Assembly: GCF_000143415.4 (NCBI RefSeq)
Contig: NW_003314279.1
Location: 1,226,091 to 1,290,090 of the forward strand
Length of the DNA: 64,000 nt
Source of the DNA: Selaginella moellendorffii
Taxonomy: Eukaryota; Streptophyta; Lycopodiopsida; Selaginellales; Selaginellaceae
Direction of reading: 5' to 3'
In this document: one piece after another, positions 19,487 to 30,257 of the stretch
Layout: every line of letters begins with the position of its first letter
Position numbering within the stretch: position 1 is the first letter of the stretch
Notes under the pieces: generated by a model
What the model was told of the DNA's origin: nothing
Database searches by the model: none
The model's input: only the letters and a program-made list of their open reading frames with translations
Position numbers and translations under genes: made by a program

Positions 19487-21224
19487 GCAAAATAAAAGGT
19501 CGAGTGTAGTCAGGATATCCCAAAACCGGAGGAGTTATCAATAATTCTTTGAGATCCCTGAATGCCCACTCATAATCCGGAGACCAAATGAAAGATGACG
19601 TTGATGACTTCAGCAACGCTCGTAATGGTGCAGTGCGATCAGAATAATGATCCACAAAACGCCCGAGATACTGCACCTTGCCCAAGAAGTGTTGCACATC
19701 ATTCACACACTTCGGAGTAGGGAACTTCAGAATAGCCACAAGTTTGTCAGGATCAACTTGCAAACCCTCACCAGAAATACGGTACCCAAGATAAGTTGTG
19801 TCCTTGGATCCAAACACGCACTTCGACCGCTTCAGCTTTAATCTAACGTTGCGTAGCCGATCCAACACTTTACAAACATCACGAACGTGCTCCTCCCACG
19901 TCCCCTCCAAGTGGATCAAGACATCATCAATGAAGTCAGCAGTCACGTTTGGCATATCGCAAAGAATCTCGTCCATCATCCATTGAAAAGTTGCTGGAGT
20001 ATTGTTCAAACCAAATGGCATCACCAAGAACTCGTACAAACCAAATGGTGTACGAAAAGCAGTCTTAGGAATATCTTCTTCAGCCATCGGTACTTGCCAA
20101 TACCCAAAAGCAAGATCTAGCTTGGTGAACCAATGACTTCGCCCCAGATGATCCAAGAGATCAGCAGTGTGAGGAAGAGGGTACACATCCGGGATCGTTA
20201 CGTTGTTTAACGGACGATAGTCGATGCAGAAACGAATACTCCCACCAGGCTTCGTCATAAGATGAGGTTCACATGCCCAAGGACTCCGTGATTTCTGAAT
20301 AACACCCTTCTCCAACATCCCCTTGACATTTGCACGTAAGATCTTAATCTCCTTGGGTGATCGACAACGAATAGGAACCTTGATTGAACGAGCATCCCCA
20401 GTTGGAATCGGATGACGTGTGGCAATCTTAGCTCCAGACAATAGGTCAAAGTCAAAGAGATCAGAATACTCCTTCATAAGCCGGTCAACTACTGCAACAC
20501 AAAGATCGTCGAAGGGATCGGAAAAGGGAAGAGCAGAACAAGATAGAAACACAGGAGGAAAGAGTGGGGAAACAAAAGTAATGGAAGCAGAGGTAAAAGT
20601 AGAGGGACAAAGAGGTACGAAAGTGAGAGGAATGGATAAAACGTAAGGAAGTATAGGACAAGGGGGAGAAGCCTCAAAGTCACACTTGGCATGATTACGC
20701 TGCAACCAATCTATACCAAGAATGAGGTCAAAAGCTTGACTTGGCACTATCTGTAATGACTGCAACTCAAGCTCGAGATCGCCCACACGCACAACCAGGT
20801 TTGCCTCATCCCGTGCATATGCATGTGTACAGCCGTTGCCATAAAGAATGAAAACTGGTTCCACCACATGACGCAAGTGTAGATGACAATGTGTGGCAAC
20901 AGGTTGAGCAATAGAAGATAAACTCAAACCTGTATTAACCAACACGGAGAAAATAATAGGAGACCTCTTGTTATAAAGATGAGCTTGGAAAGTAAACACT
21001 GGATGAACTGGTGCCGAGTGAACCCCTTGATGATACTCCCAAAAAAAAGATGGAGGGGTCACTGACTTATTCGCGCAAGGTCCCTCCATTACTCGCGCGA
21101 CTCCTCGTTTCCCAGATGCATCTCGGTGTCCAAACCATCCATTGTAGCAGCACCAACGGGACATCGCTGATGCCAAGGTCTCCACCCAGGAAATGGAGGT
21201 TGCCAATCCGGAAAACGCTGACAA
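19487..21224 (-). pseudogene. gypsy protease-RT fragment (5' side of the split)
   Basis: The minus-strand frame holds a protease region in which the expected D-T/S-G active site reads LVNTGLS (Asp to Asn), then a Ty3-type RT with the catalytic box FIDDVLIH, then the start of RNase H ending RPFILHV. At 19483-19486 the DNA transposon begins, and the frame runs into its terminal repeat. The Asn at the protease site and the stops in gag indicate a dead copy. Confidence 0.85.
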
Positions 21225-22008
21225 TGCCGATAAGTATGACCAACTTCATCACATGCCCAGCAGCGAACATCACGGCCACGACCACGTCCTCGCCCTTGAC
21301 CTTGGACTCGAGCAGCAGCAGCATCAACCTCCATTGGAACAGGACTATCACCCACAGGACATGGAGCTAAAGGATGTGCAGCGAGAAGTGGAAGAGGCAA
21401 CGTCTCATAACGTTGTGCCAAGCGAAGAGCATTGTGAAGGGTGGCGGGAGCAAGTGCATGCACAAGTCCGACAAGATCTTGACGAAGTGCTAGCCACACA
21501 TTCCTAGCTTGATCCGCTCCGACATATTTGGGTCCGCACGAAGCAAAAGACTTTGGAAACGAACACCAAATTGCATCACTGACTCAGATGGCCTTTGGCG
21601 AAAATGATGCAATTGTTGGAAAGCATCATCACAATCATCGGCATGTCTGAAGGTGCATTTGAAGACATCCGGAAGAACAATCCAATCCCCGCGAGTGGCT
21701 GCTCTGAAACCGTTGTACCACTGCAATGCCATCCCTTGGAGACACGTGGGAAACTCACGCAAACGTCGAGCATCATCCCAAGAATGATATGTGGCAATCA
21801 CCGTAAAGTGATCAAACCAATGGTACACATCATCCCTAAGATTCCCGAGAAAGAACTCCGGCAGAACGTGAGGATTGGCACCAAGAGCAGGAGGAGTTGT
21901 ACCATGTGCCGTGAACGCCACCATCAACTGAGTTTGGTTATTCAATTGCAAGCACATAGCATCAAGCAATTGTACCAACTACTACTTTAGAGGAGATTGC
22001 TGATCTAC
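21089..22008 (-). pseudogene. gypsy gag fragments
   Basis: Two frames (21978-21490 and 21499-21089) together give a gag protein with a retrotransposon-gag core (FLGNLRDDVYHWFDHF... ALQWYNGF) and one zinc knuckle, CWACDEVGHTYRHC. Just upstream, MVDQQSPLK from about 22008 is followed by two in-frame stops, and another stop separates the two frames, so gag is broken at least twice. Confidence 0.8.
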
Positions 22009-22229
22009 CATAGAGACGAATGAAAAAGAAAAAGCAAAAGAAGAGAAATGATAAAAAAAGCTAAAAGGAAATAGTAGATCTAGACAATGCAAAAAGCTAG
22101 ATCTAAACCAAAATTCTGAAAGGAAATGGAAAAAGCTAGATCTAGATAATGCAAAAGCTATATCTAAATTGAAATCCCAAATCCAAGCACTCCCCAGGGA
22201 CAATCAAAGGTGCCTCTCATCTCCACCAA

Positions 22230-22404
22230 TGTGAGTGCATGGAATATAGAAAGGGAATACAGAAATGTGCATATCAATTAGCCCAAAAACTCTAGTTTAT
22301 ATATAGGAGCGAGTGGTTCGGATTGAAACCAATCTGACGGCTACCAAAATCCCACTACGCTAATATTAGTATACGGCATTGTAATTGTACATTTGGCCCT
22401 CACT
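22230..22404 (-). repeat. 5' LTR of the minus-strand gypsy element
   Basis: Pairs with 2111-2285. On the minus strand the element proceeds from 22229 downward. The sequence next to the LTR (minus strand TTGGTGGAGATGAGAGGC) should include the primer-binding site, but I could not match it to a specific tRNA. Confidence 0.83.
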
Positions 22405-22519
22405 TCTTCATTTTACACATTTTTATTCATATTTGAGTAAAACATTTAATCTCTTATAATTTTTTTTCTGACAAAGTTGTATTTTATCATAAACTTTTCT
22501 AATAATAAATATCCACTCC

Positions 22520-22625
22520 TTCAGCAGCCTCCTTGTCGAGGCATATGGGAAATGCGGCTACCTAGCGCCTGTTTGAGTCCATTGCTCGTCTTCTCTTGGA
22601 ACATGATGATCATACATCATCAAAT
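22520..22625 (+). pseudogene. broken PPR fragment, copy of the downstream PPR gene
   Basis: About 100 bp resemble 22888-22990 of the adjacent PPR gene (CTCCTTGTCGA-GCATATGGGAAATGCGGCTACCT, then the TTTGAGTCCATTGCTC segment), with small deletions and substitutions that break the frame. It looks like a residual upstream duplicate. Confidence 0.7.
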
Positions 22626-22695
22626 GTGGAGACATGATCGGTGCCACCTGAACTGGCCCGGAGTTATACATATGCCAACATGATCAGGAGCTCCA

Positions 22696-24402
22696 ATGAT
22701 TTTCTCTCGGGTGTTGCTTAGATCCGATCTAGCACACCTACATTGTCAATCCAAACAAGAGCATGTCTCTGCTCTCGCTTGCAAGCTCAGATCCTGCGCT
22801 CTTAACAAGGATCTCGACAAAACAAGGCATCTCCATAGGCAAATCCTCTCCGGCTCCTATGCAACGCACGACCGACGCTACCTCATGAACCTCCTTGTCG
22901 ATGCGTATGGGAAATGCGGCTACCTGGGCGAGGCTTGTGCCGTGTTTGAATCCATTGCTCCCCGCAATATCTTCTCCTGGAACACGATGATGTGGGCGTG
23001 TGCCCAAAACGGAAAATTAGACAGCGCTACAACACTTTTCGAAATCATCCCCGAGAGAGATCTCGTTGCATGGACCTCGCTCTTACAAGGTTACTTCCTA
23101 GTCGGAAGCCTTGTTCAAGCTCGATTACTCTTTGATTTAATTCCAGAGAAGAGCGTGGTGGCGTGGACTGCCATAGTTTCTGCATATGCCAAGGTTGGGC
23201 ATATTGACAAAGCACAGAGCGTGTTTGCGTTGATGCCACAGAACACACTTTTGGGCTGGACTGCGATTATCACCGCCCTTGGATCAAAGTCCATGGTAGG
23301 CGAGCTCAAACTGGTCTTTGATCAAATGCCCGAGCGAGATGTGGTGGTCTGGACCGCGCTCGTCCAGGCTTATGCTCAGAATGGGCATGTCGTCCGCAAA
23401 GCAAGGGAGGTTTTTGATCGAATGCCGTGCAGGAATTGTTTATCGTGGAATGCGATGCTGGCCGTCTACGCTGAGACTGGAGAGCTTGAGCTGGCAAAGA
23501 AAACCTTTGATCTGGTCCCAGAGCCGGACGTGGTTTCTTGGACCTCAATCACACAGGCCTACATTCGCCGCGGCCTATTCGATGACGCTCAAGAGTTGTT
23601 TGATCGAATCCCAGGCAAGAACACTGTGTCGTGGAATGCAATGGTGCAGGCGTATGCCCAGGCCGGGCATGTCTCCAAAGCTGTAAATATCTTCCACGCC
23701 ACCTTTAGGAAGAATGTCATTTCCTGGAACTCGGTGGTGCTCGCGTATGTGGGTCGAAAGAAGATGGTCGAGGCAAAGTCGTTGTTCGATCGCATGCCCG
23801 GCCACACCGTCGTCTCCTTGACAATTGTCGCAGTGGGGTATGCCCACGCCGGGCATACGACGAGTGCCAAGGAAACGTTTGAGTCCATGCCCAGCAGAGA
23901 CGTGCCATCATGGAACGCGATGGTGTCCGCGTATGCTCGAGCCGGGCATAGCAGCGTCGCCTTGGAAGCATTGAGGCTCATGGCGCTCGACGGTGTCAGG
24001 CCCGACGATCTCACCTTTGTTGCCATTCTCACGGGCTGTAGCCACGAAGGGAAGCTCCAGCAGGGGCGCGAGAGCTTCCGGGAGATGATCGACGTGCACG
24101 GGATCAAGCCTCTGCTTGCTCACTACGATTGCATGGTCGACATTCTGGGACGCTCCAAGTTTTTAGCTGAGGCGGAGGAGCTCATCGACAGCATGCCGTT
24201 TCTGCCTGACTCGGCTGCGATGAGCTCGCTGCTGAGTGCTTGCAAGCTTCATGGAGATCTCGATCGAGGGGAGCGAATCGCAAAGAAGATGGCGGCGGTG
24301 GATGAAGACCAGTTCGCTGATTATGGTTGTGGCTATCTCTTACTCTCAAGTATGTCAGCCGAGTGTGCTAATCGTGAGCCGCAAATGAAAGTGAAGGAAT
24401 GA
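22696..24402 (+). CDS. PLS-class pentatricopeptide repeat protein, E-type ending
   Basis: An intronless 568-residue frame made almost wholly of PPR motifs of about 31 residues from residue 65 onward (repeated VDAYGKCG, SWNTMMWACAQNGK, AKxxFDxMPxRDVVxW). It ends in a long P/L motif and an E/E+ tail (DYGCGYLLLSSMS). There is no DYW deaminase domain. Such proteins bind RNA in plastids or mitochondria and normally serve C-to-U editing, recruiting a DYW partner in trans when they end in E motifs. No clear transit peptide can be read by eye. Intronless structure is usual for plant PPR genes. Target RNA is unknown. Confidence 0.85.
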   Translation: MIFSRVLLRSDLAHLHCQSKQEHVSALACKLRSCALNKDLDKTRHLHRQILSGSYATHDRRYLMNLLVDAYGKCGYLGEACAVFESIAPRNIFSWNTMMWACAQNGKLDSATTLFEIIPERDLVAWTSLLQGYFLVGSLVQARLLFDLIPEKSVVAWTAIVSAYAKVGHIDKAQSVFALMPQNTLLGWTAIITALGSKSMVGELKLVFDQMPERDVVVWTALVQAYAQNGHVVRKAREVFDRMPCRNCLSWNAMLAVYAETGELELAKKTFDLVPEPDVVSWTSITQAYIRRGLFDDAQELFDRIPGKNTVSWNAMVQAYAQAGHVSKAVNIFHATFRKNVISWNSVVLAYVGRKKMVEAKSLFDRMPGHTVVSLTIVAVGYAHAGHTTSAKETFESMPSRDVPSWNAMVSAYARAGHSSVALEALRLMALDGVRPDDLTFVAILTGCSHEGKLQQGRESFREMIDVHGIKPLLAHYDCMVDILGRSKFLAEAEELIDSMPFLPDSAAMSSLLSACKLHGDLDRGERIAKKMAAVDEDQFADYGCGYLLLSSMSAECANREPQMKVKE

Positions 24403-24830
24403 TTCATGCTGATCTTGAGAAACAAACAAACGGCGAGCTGAGCACTCACAAAATTATTGTTTCCTGCTCACCGCCTGCAAGGAAGGGAATCAAGACTGAG
24501 CGCTCTAGTCCTGCAGTAATTCTCAGTCACTCCGTAAATGTGGTACTCAGCATACCGGACTGGATCTTGAGTCAGTCCCTTGAGGAACTCGGCCAGACGC
24601 CCCACGCTGCTAAACTCGCTGGCCAGGATGGGAGACACGAAGTCCACGACGTTGGGAGCTCCAAAGTATATGGGGACCATCCTGGTGTCGAGAGATTTTC
24701 CGTGATGTAGCTCTCGGTTCTCGTGTTCTCGATCACCAAGGTGTAGCGGGACATCGCGTCGCTATCCCCGACATTGTTCAGGCATTTTTCAAATGAGTGG
24801 TGGCTGACAATTTGCTCGCGAGCATTCCAC
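24403..24830 (-). pseudogene. truncated alpha-fucosyltransferase copy
   Basis: This is a minus-strand segment homologous to the 3' part of the intact GT10 gene at 33154-34494. It includes VPIYFGAPN and LDSLPCR segments and the sequence of the last exon, but has internal deletions and frameshifts (for example, the YALDAG region is missing). The same flanking words (AAGACTGAGCGCTCT..., GTATGTCA) occur next to the intact gene, so this is a segmental duplicate that decayed. Confidence 0.8.
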
Positions 24831-26740
24831 AGTCTTCGGTGCTTCTTTTGAACATTTACTAAGCACTGGTGAACACTTCCTAATAAAATCTCAATTTTTG
24901 ATTATTCAGATTTTTTATGCTTCAGGAACAAAATTCCCCAGAAGCTTTGCCAGAATCGAGAGCATCACATGCTCTCCCACCTCAAAACACGTCAGCCACG
25001 CTTCCGCCGCTGCCAAATTCCTCCATTTATATTCTGATGAAGTATAGCTTAAACTGCAATAAGCTAACTGGCTGTTTGTAACAGCTAATCCTCTTCCATC
25101 TACCAGCCAAAATTTTAGATGTCTCGAATGCAAGCACATATGAGATACAAAGAAATTATTAGCTTACATTTTATGCTAATCATTTTAAGCAGAATGATGG
25201 AGTGGAGAAAAAAACAGGAAATTAATAAAGAAGAAAACTGAAACACAACATGAGCAAGACTGCAGGTTTGACTGCAATCTAGCTATGTTGAAAACCTTAT
25301 CTCATTTCTATAGATGTTGAACTTATTTGAGATGTAATTGATTCTCACTCGGCAAGGATACAGAACCTTCAACGTTGTAGTGTTGCACTCCCTTATCTTG
25401 CCCAAGAAACAAATGCAAAACTGGACTAAGAGTTTCCCAATCACCACCATTTCTAGGCGAATCCAGAACTATCATGTTGACCAGAATCCTAACCTCAGCT
25501 TGCGCACAGTTGCTGACCTAATGCAAAAGGCCAGCAAGCTTCTTGGTCAGCCATAGTGGTGATAGCTTCCTTCAAATGTGACCAAGGCGAAACGGCTGCT
25601 TCTTTCTGAGTCCACAAATCCAGCTATGACCTAGGTTCTTTGCATGCTGAGAGTGGAATTCCCCATTTCAAGAGATAAAGGCTCCCGAATAATCCATGCC
25701 ACCTTCTTCAACCATTACAAGAAGAGCTTAAGAATGGTAAGAACATAGACGGATTCCTACCTGGGGATAAGAAATTGCTCTATTCTGCCAATTTTTGCCA
25801 GGTCAAAACCTTACCATCGAGATCAAGAATGAGAGTCACTTGCCCTTGCTCTATAGCACGTGCTTGATTGCCACCAAGAAGCCAAACCTGCATTGGTTCA
25901 AAGAGAATCGCTAATATCTCTAAAAGAACTCTTTCCACAAACCTGGGTGGCAAGAGGAATTGGATGGACAGAATCACCCAGGCAACCATTGTGACAAAGC
26001 TGGAGCATGCTTACTGGTGAGCTCTATAAGTCTTTGAAACAAAAACAAAAGTCAGTACTCATAGGGACAGACAGGCAGGGTGCCAAGAAGATCTTGGATC
26101 TTGATCTACATGGCAGAAAACTTCAATGACAATAGCATTGAGAAAAGGCCACCATCGCAGTAGAGAAAGCCATAGCTTCCACCACTGCCAAGCTCATAAC
26201 ACTATACAATATGTAAAAGTATGGAAAATACCTGTCAAAGTGATGTTCATGTCTTCTTTCCCAAGGTTTAGGCAGCTTTTAGTTTGAGATAATTTGCTCC
26301 AATTGGGAATAGGTATCATGCTTCCATTTTGTGGAAGAAAAAAAAATCTCACCATAAGTTTTTCCTTTGTTATCCAGCAGGAAAAGAAAAACAAATGCAA
26401 ACTAAACATCAGATAACACAATGATTAGTACTATCAGTTTTAGCACTATATTTACCTTTGCTAACCATGCAGCAAACAAAACCATGATGCTCAAGTCTCA
26501 AAGCTATTCCAATCATCTGGTACTCACACACATAGGCAGTTGAGGCAAGATCTTTCTTTCACACTTTCTTCACACTAAAACTTTCAACTTATCCAAGTCT
26601 CTGTGACATAAAACTCTTGGCCAATGTATGTCTTTTTGGCTCAGATTTAAAGTTTTTTGAAGACTTCACCTTGCCAACCCACAAGCTTTTTGCTGGGCAA
26701 TTTCTAGTTTTCTTCTAAGAAAGAGTCGGCTTTAACTTTA
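24831..26740 (-). pseudogene. decayed repeats, possibly a Ty3-type relic
   Basis: There is no intact gene. The minus strand carries short, stop-interrupted pieces that recall gypsy proteins: a WTQKEA...HLKEAITT stretch (about 25540-25620), like the RT-RNase H connection, and FEVGEHVMLS (about 24950), like an integrase tail. The resemblance is weak and I could not assemble a continuous element or LTRs. Confidence 0.3.
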
Positions 26741-26744
26741 ACAA

Positions 26745-27330
26745 TCAACTGTAAATGCAGCCGCCAACGCGGTGTTTGGCTTCGTCCACGACTATCTGGG
26801 CCTCAACACCATCAGCCTCGCCATGGCAGTACGCCTCCACGAACCCCGCGGCTAGCAGGGGCACGCCACCGCCAGTGGTAAACACCGTCGTCGACACTGC
26901 CACGGTCGCGCCGGCGCGTCCATGTCAATTCTCCCGCACCCCCGGCGGCGTGCTGCCGCCCCTCCCTCTCTATCTCGGCTCGTGGTCGCGCTGCGAGGAC
27001 ACGACAGGAACTCTCCCACTGCCATACTGCACGCGCCGGCGATGAGGCCCGCGATGCCCGAGATGACGCTCGTTAATGTTCCTGGCACTCACGCCCAGAT
27101 GCTATTGAGACTAGGCAGTCGTTGGCACCCAGGACGAGAGCCCGCAGCTGAGCGACGGGGAGGCTGCTCCAGCACTCTTTGGCCGCTTCTCCATGTCCCT
27201 CGGTTTGTTGCTCTGCTGCTTCATTTCCCAGCTTGGGCGACTTTACTGCCTCGTGATGTGACCCTGGAACCGTGGAATCACATGATCCAGCTTCTAAAAT
27301 ACCCGACAATTCCTGAAACCGCAAATTAAA
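26745..27330 (-). pseudogene. vacuolar iron transporter homolog (VIT/CCC1-type) pseudogene
   Basis: The minus strand shows AQLRALVLGANDCLVSIAS followed, in a shifted frame, by ISGIAGLIAGACSMAVGEFLS. These are the two best-known transmembrane signatures of nodulin-21/VIT-like transporters. The segment expected between them (the MMGVGAVK-type stretch) is missing, and more frameshifts follow, although later pieces such as VPLLAAGFVEAY can still be read. It is a GC-rich island in AT-rich surroundings. Function is lost. Confidence 0.75.
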
Positions 27331-27453
27331 ACATAAAACGATGATTAAACATGTCTTATGCACTGTCCAAGTTGAGTATTATCTGGGAGAAGAAATCTGA
27401 GGCAAAAAAAGAAATAAATGTGAATACCTTGGTCTCATCCGAACGCGTGGGCC

Positions 27454-29400
27454 TTATGTTGTAACACAGTTCCACTGTTTGGTTTCTACGAGGGAAGCTT
27501 TGTCTCCGTCTCTGTCTCGTCCAAATCGACGCAGTTCGTTACGGCACTTCCTCCGAGTCTTACGTTTATGCTCCTCCTTGTCGTCTGGGAGCATCATTCC
27601 CAGGACGTTAGACGCTGGTCCAGGCAGGCCTTGCTGCGATGAGTACGAGTCGAGCAGGTTCTTAAGCAGGTTGAGGTCTACGTCCACGGGCAAGTTGTCA
27701 TCTTCGGTAGCGGTAGCAGAAGTAGATGCTGACCCAGAAGCGCGAGACACGTCAGGTTGAGCAAATGTTTTGGAGACGCTCGAGTTTTTAAGTTCGTGTT
27801 GGATAGCGTCGGAGTACTCCTCCATAAAATCATCCTCACCTTTCGAAAGGTCTTCATCTTCGTCGTCTGAGTTTTCAAACGGAAAACAATTTAGAGCTTG
27901 CATATTGAGAGGAGAGAAAACGAATACCTTCACCCGAATCTGAATCTGAGGAGCCCGACTGTAAGTCCCCGGTGTTTTGAGCTCTTGCATAAAATTTTCC
28001 AAATCCATAGACACAGGCTCGTCATCTGTCAGAGTTGATGGTTAGCAAAAGTCCAAAACAAGATCACAAAATATGTCTTACTCTTTGGTACCTCGGCACC
28101 CTCAAAACTTGAGATTTTGTCCACAAATGACTTCATTGTCTTGGTCATTTCGCTGGGATCAAACTCGCCTTCGACAACAGGTGCCAGAGTTTTAGCACCA
28201 CTTATCTTATCGTGAGCGTCCATTTCCTTCTGTCTCTCCTGCATGGCACTTGTTAGCTCATCTTCACCTCTATATAACCACGAGTCATCGTCACTTTCCG
28301 GGATATCCACATTCATGAAATCCTCGGCTTTATGCTCCAAAGCCAAAATTTCGTCAATTCGTTTCGCAAGGACTTGCATTGCTTCTCTGGAAAAACGAAG
28401 AAAACTTTTAAAAAATTAACTTCCCGTCAACCTTTACCTTATTCTTGAAAACGTTTCAGTCTCTCGGTAGCTGGCAAAGGCAGCGTCCAAAAGCTGGCGG
28501 TGTTCTTTCGATCCTTCAAGAAGATCTTTAAAGTAACCTCTAGCCTCCAGGCCCTTTCGAAATGTTTTGCCTTGGAAAACCTGCTGCTTGAGCTGAGCGT
28601 ACATAGCCTTGGACAAGCAAACCGCCACGGTGACTATCTCATCCTGCCCTCCACGTAAAAACTTCTCCATCCTCGAGGCCGCAGCCATTGCATCGTGATC
28701 GCGAGTGTAAAACGCCTCCACCGCCAGAGCAACCAGCTGTGGCTCGTGCTTGAGCACCTGCGCTACGCTCAAAGAACCTTGCATCTCACTCTGTGCATGT
28801 TCTTCCGCGACCGCTCGGGATATCCTTCCAACTTTCGGCCGATTGCTGCCTGGACACCCTCGGAAGCTCTAGTGTCGACGCTTCCGCTGGAAAGAACTCT
28901 CACGGCCTCTGCCAGCGTTGGATTTGCTAGAGAAAGGCCAACGTGAGCCGGAGAGGTGGGCAGTGGAAGAATGTGAAGTGACCCCTGGCTGATGAACACC
29001 CTGTTCTGGCTGTTCTCTGGTTTCAACCATCTTGGTATCGCGTACGCTGCCTCTATGAGCAAAAACTCCCCATCAGAGTCCCACACCCTGATATACACCC
29101 CCGGAATCCTCCAAGAAATCTCGTAGAGCAAGTAAACCACGAACCACTCATCCTCCAGATTATGCCCATACCTCGTTCTTCCATAGACAAGCGGCAGCCC
29201 GGGATCGCAACGAGCCGCCGGCTCCTCCTCACCGGAAAATGCCGGCTCCCTGTGCGATGGAGCGCTATCTGCAAATCGAATTGCGCGTGCTGCCAGATGT
29301 ATCCACGGACAAGCGGCGACGCTACAGCTAGGCAATCGTCGCGGAGGCGGTGGAGCTGGATCAAAGCATCGCCGTCGTCGGCACAAACCCTACCTAAACC
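27454..29400 (-). pseudogene. ecdysoneless (ECD/SGT1-like) gene with apparent frameshifts
   Basis: The frames read in order as ECD: GYIWQHAQF (29300 region), GHNLEDEWFVVYLLYEIS and IRVWDSDGEFLLIEAAYAIPRWL with NRVFISQGSLHILP (about 29170-28960), NMHRVRCKV and SVAQVLKHEPQLVALAVEAFYTRD (about 28790-28700), then acidic WLYRGEDEL and the DDDNLPVDVDLNLLKNLLDSY tail. Three GT-AG introns are visible (about 28380-28433, 28023-28078 and 27870-27927). The frame breaks by one base near 29255, 28768 and 27975. ECD is a nuclear/cytosolic protein linked to splicing and transcription. Either three sequencing errors or a pseudogene; I favour the latter because a second relic lies next door. Confidence 0.65.
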
Positions 29401-29479
29401 CTAGCTGCTTAGTGAAAAGGGTGATTCCACAAAAAGAAAAAAATGTGAAAAGCTTTATTTGTTTATTGGTAAACAAAGT

Positions 29480-30240
29480 TACGCGGCAACAAAGTGTCAA
29501 AGTACATGTTCTCTTTGGTAAATTTCTCCATTCTCGCCCAACTCGACGCGGTTCGTCACGTCACTTCCTCCGCGTCATACGTTATGCTCCTCCTTGTCGT
29601 CCATTCCCATCATTCCCAGACTGGTCCTGCTGCGATGAGTACGAGTCGAGCAAGTTCTTAAGCAGGTTCATGTCCACGTCCACGGGCAAGTATTCGTCTC
29701 CGGTAGCAGTAGCAGATGCTGACCCAGCGAATGTTTTGGAGGCGCTCGAGTTTTTCAGAGAGCGTTTCGAAAGGTCTTCATCTTTGTCGTCTCAGTTTTC
29801 AAAATAAAAAAGAATGAAGACTTGCAAACTGAGAGGAGAGAAAACGAATAATTTCACGTCAATCTTCGCCAAAACGTTTCAGTCTCTCGGTAGCGTCCAA
29901 AAGCGGGCGGTGTTCTTTAAGAGATTGTTTAACCTCCAGCCTCCAGGCCCTTTCGAACCTGTCAATTGGAGCGTTCCCAATACATCATCTCGAAACCGCA
30001 GGCCCCACTCTCCTCGCGAGTAAAAAGACTCCACCGCCAGGCGGGGAGGTGAGCGGCGGACACACCCTGTTCCGGATGTTCTCTGGTTTCAACCATCTTG
30101 GTATCTGAGCAAAAACTCCCCGTCATCAGCCACCCATGATATACACGTCTCGTAGAGCAAGTAAACCACGAACCATTCATCCTCCAGATTATGCCCAGGC
30201 AGCAGCCGCGCCCATACTAAAACCCAAAACCCAGCAAAGA
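29480..30240 (-). pseudogene. second, heavily degraded ECD copy
   Basis: It retains GHNLEDEWFVVYLLYE (about 30160-30210), the exon resembling DVDMNLLKNLLDSYSSQQ (about 29630-29700) and the intervening sequences in shortened form, in the same order as the copy at 27454-29400. Multiple deletions and stops. Tandem duplication relic. Confidence 0.75.
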
Positions 30241-30257
30241 ACGCCAAACCCTTGAAA

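Larger units (their letters stand above)
2111..22404 (-). mobile_element. Ty3/gypsy LTR retrotransposon, split by a nested 15-kb insertion
   Basis: Two matching 175-bp LTRs, both beginning TGTGAG (2111-2285 and 22230-22404), bracket gypsy-type gag, protease, RT, RNase H and integrase frames on the minus strand. Removing the DNA transposon at 4347-19482 with one ACGT copy restores the frame between RT and RNase H. The retroelement alone is therefore about 5.15 kb. A purine-rich tract lies just inside the 3' LTR (about 2286-2300). The last base of the 22404 end is T where the other LTR has A. Flanks share TCTT, so the target duplication is weakly preserved. Several stops and frameshifts make it a dead copy. 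Confidence 0.88.

Noticed and set aside
25338-26421. Organelle-derived insert or a real multi-exon gene
   Set aside because: The pieces contain stops in every frame and no consistent splice phase. Weak gypsy resemblance is the better reading.
27479-27760. Plus-strand frame over the ECD 3' end
   Set aside because: Antisense shadow of the acidic ECD tail.
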